A DNA stretch of 64,000 nucleotides. Origin: Strongylocentrotus purpuratus (Eukaryota; Echinodermata; Echinoidea; Camarodonta; Strongylocentrotidae). The notes under the pieces were generated by a model. That model saw only the letters and a program-made list of their open reading frames with translations, did not search any database and had not been told where the DNA came from. The DNA is taken from the NCBI RefSeq assembly GCF_000002235.5, contig NW_022145595.1:28585162-28649161 (forward strand). Direction: 5' to 3'. The position numbers and the translations under genes were made by a program. Shown here piece after piece: positions 55,001 to 64,000 of the stretch (position 1 is its first letter; the number at the start of each line of letters is the position of its first letter).

Positions 55001-58000
55001 GCTCTGATAAGTAAGTATTCCAGTTCTGTACAAGTTTTAAATAAACCCCAAATTAGACTTCCAATCATACAGCATAAACTCTAACACACATTAGAAATCT
55101 GTAGTAAAAACTGTACAATGCATCATCATAACTCTTTGTATTTTTTTAATAATCTTTTTCTTCATCAAACTTGTACATATCATTTATCTTTTAATCTTAA
55201 TTACTAGTTAATTTGGCAATTGTTTCATTGTAATACAAAATGTATTTTTCACACAATTAATGTATAAATACTGGATGCGAACAAATACAGAATAATTGAG
55301 TACATGAAGTCAGGCTTTGAGTGGTGCAGCCTTTCAATTGTAACAGTACAAAATCTACCAGTACAAGATTGAAATCTTGAATTTCAACCTTGGACAACAC
55401 ATGTTTGTTCTTATTAGATATCACCATGTGAAGTGTAGACTGTTTATGAGAGTTTTCTATAATTACTGTTTCACATTACAAAACTATCAAACATTATGGG
55501 AATTTAATGTATGAAATGTAAAACGATGCATTTATATCTCTTTTATGACTTGAAGTCTCCCTAAATATGCAATTTCTTTTTGTGTTACTTTTTTTCTAAA
55601 TTTTCATCTCCTTTCATGAGAAATAAATCGTTTCATTTGAATTTGTAACAGAATTTTCCAAACAAATTAAGGCTACTGCTATGACAATCACAACATGATT
55701 GTTTTGATTTGATTATCTAGTTTTTCAGAAATATCCCAATAAACTATTGTTTTAGCATATATATTTTAAAATATAGTACCTGCGTAAAGCCCCCCCCCCC
55801 CCCACCCCCCACCCTAACCAAAAGTTAGAGTTCACGGCTAAATTCTTTATCAAAGTGTTCTGTTTCTATGACGACAAGAAAAGGTTATTTCTCTCTTTTT
55901 TTCTCATAAAGGCAGTGCTTTCAAGTAGGGGAAAATAAAAACAAGTCAATCGTTCAAAATCTATATATAAATTAGACAACATATATATGTTTTACTAAGT
56001 TTTTAAGTTAAGAGTTGGGTGTAAAACGAGAATTGAGGTAAAAGACTAAAGCTGTGTCTACATAAAGGTCTACAACTGGGAACATACAGAGGTCGGGGTT
56101 TCAGAGAGTTGTGTGATCCTACATGCTGTACATTTTTAGTTACAATATATATGTACATGCAGCTCATATATATAGATATTTTTATACACGTAATAAAAAA
56201 TTGGCACTTTTTATATCAAATCATTCAAATAAGTTTTATGACTTTCCTAATTGTTAGCTGTTAAACTATTCTTGATTAAAGAACAGTAATATAATAGTGA
56301 GTTTAAGTACTTAAAATTTACTCTACAGTTTTTGGTTTCATTAGTACCTAATTAGAAGCCATAACTATAACCTCGTTAACAATGAACTCATCTAGTTTTC
56401 TAATTCTTCCTCACACTTTCATTCACTTAGCACGGTCTTACTTCTCATCAAGATTGTTCATATATCGGCTAGAGCCCAGCCCTAATTGTATGCTTTGAGC
56501 ATGCAATGGTTACACTTCCAAATGACAAATGCCATGCTTTCAACAGGTAGGTAGGTAGCAACATTGTTTGAAATTTCAAGAATCAGTCGTGTTTTGTACG
56601 ATTGTGAATTTGCTCATGATATTGATCACTCAGTGCATTCATGTATGCTTTTATCAAGAATAAGTTGATTAATCTGACAAGAAACATAAATTCTTCAAAA
56701 CATGCAAAAATTGAGAAATCAAGACCTGAAAATGTTCAGAGATTTGTTCAATCATGTTTGTAATGGGATATTTCACTCCCGGATAATTAGCCAGAAAGTA
56801 AACACGACAAAGCTGTAATTCACCTGCAGGTATATTTAATACCCTAGAAACTTGTTCTTGTATATTCTGTAATTCCAAACTATGTTACTGCTGACCTGCA
56901 CCCATATAAGATACAGTAGTATAGAGTACTGATAAGAATAAATAGTCGCTAATGATGCTTACAAAATTGTGTTCTTTCACAGCATAAACCAGTGAACCAG
57001 CGAACCCCCCCCCCCCCAAGTTCAACAACCCACATCCAAAATAGTAAAACGACTACGTATAATCCAAGATGTCTGCCAATTTTTTTTATTTTTTAGTATA
57101 CCAACACCTTCTGAGCCACGGGCAGTGAATCCCCCCTCCCCCCCCCCCCCCAAAAAAAAAGAAGTTAGCATTCTGCTGTAAGTTCGGATTAAAATATGAC
57201 TATTTGTCTAACCCAAAAGTAAAAGCAAGATACATTCATGTACTTTGTCAAGGTTTGTTTCCAAAGAAGATGTCTCAGCCTGATTCGACAATTAAAACAA
57301 AGATTTAAGACCCCTAATTTGACCATTACAGGCTCATTTCCATAATTGTTTGCAATTCTGAAAGCTCAGAAGGGGCTAGCTTGGATGTCATATAAGTGAT
57401 TTCAATGTGTGCTGCATTCAATGTTTACCTATCTTACATACAAGACCACCTACTTAGCTATAGCTGTGAAAGTACACAATAATTCATCAATGACCACAAC
57501 AACATTCCCTGGTGCAAGTACTTTTAAGATTTGAGCATTTAAAGAAGTACAAGAGTACTGCATAATCTGCGATGATTTGGTTTGTTTAGTTCATTTGGTA
57601 AATATCAATCCGAAGAAAAATTAAATAGGTATTTCTCGTCACTTCTAGGTGCATTTGACCACAGTCGATGAACCGTGAGAAATTAGACATGTGTGACGAT
57701 ACATCAGGAACCACAAATCTTGGCTCAGCTCTGTGTATGTGTCCTTGTTCTGTAAATGCCAGTGCTTCAGCTAATCTCTGTCTTGGACTGCCATTAGCAA
57801 TCCTACTGGTGTAGTGGCTTTGGTTTGTGTTACCATTTTGACATACTTTTCACACAGTCGTGTCAACACCTCTAATTGTTTTGGACAACAGTTAAAAACC
57901 TGCTTGAGTCTGTTGACCACTCTCTGCTTCATCTGATAAGATTTGCACAAAGCTTTCCATCTTTCTCACTACTCTGCTTCAAGACCTTGCTGGCTCCATT

Positions 58001-58175
58001 GCTGTGCTTCACACCATATGCAAATTGACATCCTTTGAACTCTCAGTTTGCCATAACCTACAACTGCTACAATCCAAAGTTCACATTCACGCTCTGTAGA
58101 AACCTATGTGATCCCTGTTGCAAAATAGTCTGTGCAAGTCTATGCAATCCTTCAAGGGCTTGCGTCTATCTAGCT

Positions 58176-61100
58176 CTAAACTTTAAATTCATTTTCTTGT
58201 AGTTTTCCCAGCGTCTTCTTCACTCGGAGGGAGGTGACTCTGGCGGCCGGGTTCTGGTTCCAGCATTCTGACATCACTTTGGAGATGGTTCGTAGAATCT
58301 GCCGGAGAAAAAGAGAAGAAAGTTGCATTAAGCTTAAATCAGACACGATTTGAAGGTCAACCAACAATTTTCAGGGGAAAGGATGACTACACCCCTAAAA
58401 TAATTTGAACAAACATAGAAGGCCAGGTTATACTTCTTCTCAACAATATCTATTTGGTATTTCTTAACCACTACTGTTTTAACTTCCCTTACCTCTTCCC
58501 CTCCCTCTCTGCCCTACCTCTCTCATCACCACCAAGACTACATTTCAAGCTAATGCTAATAATGACATCATCCCCCCACTTGATCTATATACTATGTCTC
58601 CTCTCTTCTCTAACACTAGCACTGACACTCTCTACTTCCTTCATCCCTCCTCCCCCCCCCCCTCCAATCACAATACAAACCAATGGAGTAGATAAGAGAA
58701 CAACTCGCATCATCTCCACTCCATCGATTTGGTCTCCTCCTCTCCATCACCACCACTCTCACCTGCTCCCCCCTCTCATATCCGCTCTCCTACCATCATC
58801 ACCACCACCATCACCATCATCACAGTACAAACTGGTGAAGAAGTGAAGATAACTTATATCATCTCCACTCCATCTATTTGGTATGTCGGGTCTCCTCCTC
58901 TCTATCACTACCACTCTCTCCTCCCCTCCATCCCCTCCCCTCCATCCCCTCCCCTCCCCTACCACTACCAGTACCACTCCCAGTGTCACTCTCTCCTCCC
59001 CTCCCCAACCACAGTACATACTGATGAAACAGAACAACTTACATCATCTGCACTCCATCTATTTGGTATGTCTGGTCTCCTCCTCTTTATCACCACCACT
59101 CTCTCCTCCCCTCCATCCCCTCCCCTACCAGTACCAGTACCACTCCCAGTGTCACTCTCTCCTCCCCTCCCCAACCACAGTCCATACTGATGAAATAGAA
59201 CAACTTACATCATCTCCACTCCATCTATTTGGTATGTCAGGTCTCCTCCTCTCTATCACCACCACTCTCTCCTCCCCTCCATCCCCTCCCCTACCAGTAC
59301 CACGCCCTGTGTCACTCCCCCTCTCCTCCCCAACCACAGTACATACTGATGAAATAGACCAACTTACATCATCTCCACTCCATCTATTTGGTATGTCTGG
59401 TCTCCTCCTCTCTATCACCACCACTCTCCTCATATCCTCTATGCTGGGATCCATAGGAACAGCATCATAGAACGGCAGCTGACATTCCTCAACGATTCCT
59501 GCAAGATGGAGAGATGGAGGAATATGAAATTTAGCAAAGTAGCAACAAGTCACCATAAAAAAGCGTTTATCTTTTAAAGGCATCGTAGATGCACGGCCAT
59601 ACGTGTTATCGATGCTTGTGATACGGTGTAATATTGAAGCCCTAAAATAAATCGCGCTCCAAAACGATCAAGAAGTGCCTCAAAAAAGTATTTTAAAAAT
59701 TCGAGTGACCGGTTTTACCATACCCATTTTCCCCAATAGACCGTAGTGTTATGAAAACGCAAAACTTGGTTTCAATTTCCAATCATAAATATCTTGAAAA
59801 TCAGACAGGCGATCGGCTTGTAAAGGTCATGGGGTTCCTGACTGGAGTAAAGGTTTATAATTATCATTGCAGCATGAGCTAAATCCAGGATTTTGTTTCA
59901 AAATCTGAGACAAAGTTACCGGATCCCTTTAACAGAATTTCATGTTTTGCCACACTTCATATGACCTTGACTTGATCTTGACTTGCTCTGTTCAGATGTC
60001 AAGGTGTAATTCACAGTTTGTCTGATGCCCTAAGTCTAATAATCATTTGATCAAAAATAACAATACTTAGTAAAGGACCAGTAGACTAAATGAGCAGTAG
60101 ACCAAATGGGAAGTAGACTTATTGAAATTGCATCAAAAGGAAATTAGACCAAACTACTTAGCCTAAATGTTCATTAGACCAAATGATAAGTAGACAAAAT
60201 TATTATTGGACCGTGCGGAAAGTAGAAGGCTGGGGTAGACTATATGGGAATAGACCAATTGGGTAGTAGATGAACTGGTTGTAGACCAAACGACAATAAA
60301 CCTTTGATAGCATACCTCTTGTGACACATCTCCTAGCAATCTCCCACAGCACCATGCCGAAGGAATACATATCCGCCATCTTGAAGGCATCAAATGTGTT
60401 ACTCATCAACACATTGTCCAACACCTCTGGAGGTAGGTACCGAGTGGTTCCTAGCCTCGTGTTCTGGCCTAGGTCTATCTCGTTACCCTCACTGTTTAAT
60501 AGAAACAATAAGATATTTAGAATGTTATATTTTAAATTTAAACTGGATGTCAGTTGTAAATTGAAGTTTGTACACATGTATATTATGTACTTACATTTCA
60601 AAAGACTCATCAACATTCTTATCTGAAAATACATAATACTGCTCATTATAAAATGGAGGCCATGTGTAGAGGAGAGACAGCACCTATAGATGCATGTTAA
60701 GAACCCACTGCACTATTCGTATAAGAGTAGGGGGACCCTGGTGTAATGGTCTACCTGCAGAACACCAACCAGTTATACCGGGGAGGAGAGACCCGATCAA
60801 GGGTTACAGTGATTCAGTTTTCTTTTTGCCTCCCATGAACAGGTGAAACCCAATACATAATAATAACAAGACATAAGACATACAATTATTTGATTACCTA
60901 CATGTATGATTACAGGTCATTCAATTGTTGAGATAGACCTGATTTAAAAGGTAAGAAAGATGATGAATACAGATCGGTTCAAGATTTTAAAATCTGATGT
61001 TTACAATTTTTGTTCGTTTATACTACCCTCCCCAAGAGCTTTATTCAAGATATCACAATATTTGATGAAATACCCACATAAGGCCTATAAAAAAAAAAGA

Positions 61101-64000
61101 TGTTGTATTGCCCTTTAGGTGCCAAAACATGGGCCGTTCAATCGTTTTTACTCCCTCGTTGGGCTGCTTTTTCTCAGTTCTGAAAGCTTTAAAAGCCGAC
61201 CATAGATGTTAAGATTTGGGGTTGGTCGCAAAGGGCAATACAACCTCATTTTTTTTTAGGCCTAATGTAAGTCCCCAAGGACTAATGTGCTTTTCACAAC
61301 CTCATCACACAATCTCATCACACTTACCTGAGGAAGCGGGCAGCTAGTGACATGTCAGCAATCATACACGTTCCATTCTTCCTCACCATGATGTTAGAGG
61401 ACTTGACGTCCCTATGAGCGATGGCAGGCTTGCCCTGCATGCCGCAGATCTCTGTGTGGAGATGAGCCAGTCCGTTGGCCGCAGAGTACGCCAGACGAAG
61501 CATGCTCTGTGAATCAAGGATGTTCACGTTGAGGAAGTCATAGAGGGAGCCCCATTCATGGTACTCTGTGATCAGGAAGAGCTGGGTGTAGGCCCCGCTG
61601 CCTCGTATGTCTGCTGCAATAAAACCTGGGGGCAACAAATAATCAAAATATCAATTAACAGCAAAAACAACAACAATGATATTGGTAATAATAATTGGAC
61701 TTTTGCAATGCATTAGCACGAACTTAGATCAAGATCTATCGTAAAATGTTGGTTTAGCAATTTATTTTCGTATTCATGTCAACAATGCAAGATAAAATTG
61801 TCGGTAAGATGTGTTGAAATGTCCTGTACCATAGTGGTATAGTTATTTTAGTGTTCCTAGTCCCATATGTCCAAATTCAGGCTGGTTTTGACTTGATTTT
61901 TTTTTTCTCACTCTTTCGCCGTAAAGGCCGCACCCGACTTTTTGATATTTTCTCTTCCAAAAATACTGCGGCCTTTACACCGGCAAATACGGTAGTGCCT
62001 TTTCTGAAGGATACAAGGCACTGTAAGTTAGGGAGGAGACACTCCAAGGTTACAGTGATTAGGTTTGCTTTCCCTCTCCCGGGTACAGGTAACATCAAAT
62101 AAATAATAATCAATAATAAAATATTAAAGGCATCGTTTAACAATGTTAAATCCGAGATGCACAGAAGTGCCTCATAAAAGTAAATTTTTTTGATTGACCG
62201 GTTATACCATACTCGTTTTCCCCAATAGACTGTTGTGTTATGAAAACCGTTTGGCAAACAGTTTTTTTTTCATTACAATTCCAATCATAAATATCTTGAT
62301 AATCAGACAGGCGATCGGCTTGTAAAAGTCACGGGATTCCTGACTGACCTAAAGGTTTAAAATTATCATTGAACATGAGCTAAGTCCAGGATTTTCTTTC
62401 AGAATTTTGTTCCAGAACCGGATCCCTTTAAAGGAAACCTCACCCAAAAAAGAATTTTAACTTATTCTGAGAGATATATCATATTCTTGTCCATCACTGT
62501 ACAAGATTCCTCACTAAGTATGTGAGAGAGAGATATAAAGCAAGAATAATTATTGAATTAAATTCTTTTCAACTAAAACTTGGTGCATAAATTAATGTAT
62601 AAGTTTGCCTGGTACAATACATTATCAAGAAAATAGCTGGGCCCCTGTTATGCTAAAAGGCATTACATCACGCCAAGAATATCTTCATTTGTATAATGTC
62701 TCTTGTACACTTCCGTGAGGAATATTGTACATCAAAGCGGAGAAATACATCTCAGTTTTCAGCATACCAGCACATATTCTTTGGAGCGAGGTTTCCTTTA
62801 ATCATTTTAAGATGATAGTACCAGTATCTATGAGTGAAAATGATATCAGCTTTGCAAGTGCCAGGTTAATAGCCTATGAACCTACTCACACAAACAAATA
62901 AGACTACTCTCGGTGGGAATGTATTTAATGAAAGCTATATCTTTCATGGTGAGGTTTTAAAGATAAGTACATGGAAACATTGCTATGTGTTGAGACTAAG
63001 AAAGTGACCAGCAGGGACATTCTTATGGCTCACTCTTAAAGGTAAAGACCAGTATTGGAAACGCCCCAATTTCAAAAAATGAAATGGAAGCTCTCATTAC
63101 CAATCATGTGAAAGAATATGTTTTGACTAATACATGATGATAAAAAATTTGCCTGGAAACCGCCTACTAATTCATATATTTGGTAAATTTATTTCTCTCA
63201 TGGTCTGTGAGAGATATAGGGTAGTCCCATATACATCTTTCTGTGTATAGTGCTTGTAACTTTACGAAGAATGGGCCAAATTTCTTATCATTTTGATGAT
63301 TCCAGAACCTTGCAGATGCTAGATGCTAGATGCTAGATGATCAACCTTTTCTGATCGATTCCACAACGTTTCTTTCACAATGCAATCGCATGACCATAAC
63401 TGGTCTTTACCTTTAATTCTAAAGTGTGAATGGTGGATCATAGAGGTCAAGCTTTGTATAGATTTCCCACAAAATCAAACACTAGAAGGGTGTAATTTCA
63501 CCTACCGGTAATAAGTTTGTATGCCACATGAACATTGTTTTGTCAAATAAAACTGACATTAAATTGGTTGTTTCAGTATTCCATACTATATTTTGTATTA
63601 TTGTTTGTATGTTTTTATGGTTATGGTTAAATATGATATCTTGAATAACTACCTTCCAAATTTTACATTGGCATCAACTTCAAATGAAGCTTGAAAAAAG
63701 AGGGGGGCAACTTACTTAGTATGTTTGAATGCCTTATACAAACTCTATCAAAAGATATTTAGGCTGCTCCTAAAAGCTGTACAGTTACTGTTTAGTTCTA
63801 ATAGCAGGGTGGGGGGGGGGGGGGGGTAACTTACTTACTACATTTATATACCTCAAGAAAATTTTGAATTTTGGAAATAAAGGGGGATAACTTACTTAAT
63901 ATGCTTGTATGCCTCATGAGAACTGTTTGATAGATCTCTGTTTCCCTAAACCAGCTGGCCTCTTCAGCAGTGAAATAGATTTTGACGGCGACATTCTCCC
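58176..64000 (-). CDS. BMPR1-like: Divergent BMP type I receptor kinase (Alk3/6-like), C-terminal part
   Basis: Exons on the - strand: beyond 64000 to 63896, 61625-61328, 60491-60316, 59498-59368 and 58298-58176. Phases agree; 276 residues are visible. The protein is a transmembrane receptor serine/threonine kinase that would phosphorylate Smads; the extracellular domain, membrane segment and GS box lie outside the window. Visible kinase parts: VAVKIYF with the ATP lysine, [14 protein letters not shown], an L45 loop [11 protein letters not shown] of the BMP (Smad1/5/8) type, [12 protein letters not shown], catalytic [14 protein letters not shown] where relatives have ADLGLA, a [12 protein letters not shown] activation segment where relatives have [37 protein letters not shown] and the C-terminal SLRVKKTL. 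Catalytic Lys, Glu and both Asp are kept, so it may be active, but it is clearly diverged. Two exons are followed by tandem copies of their own ends. Confidence 0.88.
58702..59360 (-). repeat. Tandem copies of an exon end plus splice donor (gene 3)
   Basis: Four further copies of the 3' end of the 59368-59498 exon follow it in the intron. Their donor-side boundaries start at 59202, 59036, 58851 and 58702, giving spacings of 159, 166, 185 and 149 bp. Each reads [14 protein letters not shown] or a close relative, followed by the donor region. Copies at 59202 and 59036 keep GTAAGTTG; the 58851 copy has AT instead of GT and the 58702 copy has GC. Between copies is purine-rich DNA (GGGGAGGAGAGAG). 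The first extra copy is in the same open frame as the real exon. Confidence 0.85.
59578..59928 (+). mobile_element. TTAA-type MITE
   Basis: The element begins AGGCATCG and ends CGGATCCCT, with TTAA at 59574-59577 and 59929-59932. TTAA duplications are typical of piggyBac-like and some Kolobok-like elements. It has no ORF. Relatives lie at 62128-62427 and 39216-39593. Confidence 0.75.
60060..60300. repeat. Degenerate short tandem repeat (TAGACCAAATGG type)
   Basis: About a dozen imperfect units of ~15-18 bp related to AGTAGACCAAATGGG occupy the end of the intron after the 60316-60491 exon. Confidence 0.75.
60720..60870 (+). repeat. SINE-like repeat, copy 1
   Basis: Contains GGGAGGAGAGACxC, GGTTACAGTGATT, TTTGCCTCCC and AGGTxAxACxCAATA followed by an AAT array. 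Shared with 62010-62110. Confidence 0.55.
61081..61264. mobile_element. Foldback MITE
   Basis: Arms at 61081-61117 and 61230-61264 share AGGCCTA, an A/T run, TTGTATTGCCCTTT and their complements. It lies between two kinase exons of gene 3. Confidence 0.75.
62010..62110 (+). repeat. SINE-like repeat, copy 2
   Basis: Same blocks as 60720-60870 (GGGAGGAGACAC, GGTTACAGTGATT, CTCCCGGGTACAGGTAA, AAT array), same orientation, ending next to the TTAA-type MITE at 62128. Confidence 0.55.
62128..62427 (+). mobile_element. TTAA-type MITE
   Basis: TTAA at 62124-62127 and 62428-62431 flank AGGCATCG and CGGATCCC-type ends (the left end reads AAGGCATCG). Closely related to 59578-59928 in the same orientation. 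Confidence 0.75.
62432..63219 (-). other. Intron of gene 3, no feature seen
   Basis: AT-rich intron without exon signals between the TTAA-type MITE and the dispersed repeat at 63220. Confidence 0.5.
63220..63415 (+). repeat. Dispersed repeat, also at 51858-52075
   Basis: Second copy of the repeat described at 51858-52075. It contains three extra tandem GATGCTA units at about 63314-63338. Confidence 0.8.
63502..63835 (-). repeat. Tandem degenerate copies of an exon end plus donor (gene 3)
   Basis: The exon ending at 63896 has its last ~35-65 nt and donor echoed at 63828-63870, 63709-63780 and 63502-63542. Shared features on the - strand are TxATGAGGCATACAAGCATA and TTAGTAAGTT, then a C run. 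The copies at 63828 and 63709 keep GTAAGTT; the farthest one has lost it. Coding sense is not preserved. Confidence 0.65.

Larger units (their letters stand above)
50520..58175 (-). other. Long AT-rich repeat-poor stretch, possible 3' UTR of gene 3
   Basis: About 7.6 kb follows the gene 3 stop codon with no supported exon on either strand and far fewer transposon-like features than elsewhere. On the - strand AATAAA occurs close to the gene at 57090-57085 and at the far end at 50540-50535 (inside CAATAAAATA, followed by T-rich DNA). Either could be the poly(A) signal. Poly-C runs at 55791-55804, 57006-57017 and 57138-57150 are the main low-complexity spots. Confidence 0.35.

Noticed and set aside
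58454..59470. Proline/serine-rich open frames on the + strand
   Set aside because: They are the complement of the purine-rich tandem array and of the - strand kinase exon; no start context or homologous motif.

Overview
This is eukaryotic nuclear DNA: three multi-exon genes with GT/AG introns, very long introns, and dense interspersed and tandem repeats. Protein similarity (a CYP17-like P450, a CYP4V-like P450 and a BMP type I receptor kinase) together with the repeat style (CR1-like LINEs with short tandem tails, CAGxGGCGG-ended elements with 8-bp target duplications, TTAA MITEs, long poly-C/poly-G runs) suggests an invertebrate deuterostome, most likely a sea urchin. The species-level guess is an inference.

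Layout. Gene 1 (862-24303, + strand) is a complete nine-exon clan-2 cytochrome P450 most like CYP17A (507 residues). Its introns carry most of the repeats on the left. Three head-to-tail rolling-circle-like elements (10926-15925) lie in intron 6. An antisense CR1-like LINE, itself broken by two later LINE insertions (about 17648-23850), fills intron 8. The intergenic interval 24304-29935 holds an 833-bp terminal-inverted-repeat element, a 21-bp minisatellite and two foldback elements. Gene 2 (29936-41225, - strand) is a complete eleven-exon CYP4V-type fatty-acid hydroxylase (506 residues) and converges on gene 1. Upstream of it, 41629-50232 is transposon-rich: hAT-like MITEs, a 4.9-kb TIR element with a TTA target duplication that contains a decayed ORF split by an RTE-like LINE, and a 706-bp TIR element. 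The interval 50520-58175 is AT-rich and repeat-poor and may be a long 3' UTR. Gene 3 (58176 to beyond 64000, - strand) is the C-terminal part of a divergent BMPR1 (Alk3/6)-type receptor serine/threonine kinase.

The genes are not an operon and need not work together. The two P450s are ER-membrane monooxygenases of different clans (steroid-type versus fatty-acid omega-hydroxylase-type). The receptor belongs to BMP-Smad signalling.

The most unusual signal is at exon-intron junctions. Two exons of gene 3, and one of gene 2, are followed in the next intron by degenerate tandem copies of their own 3' end. At the gene 3 exons several copies also keep the splice-donor sequence. For the 59368-59498 exon, one extra copy keeps an intact donor in frame, so an alternatively spliced receptor with a 53-residue insertion in the kinase C-lobe is possible on paper.
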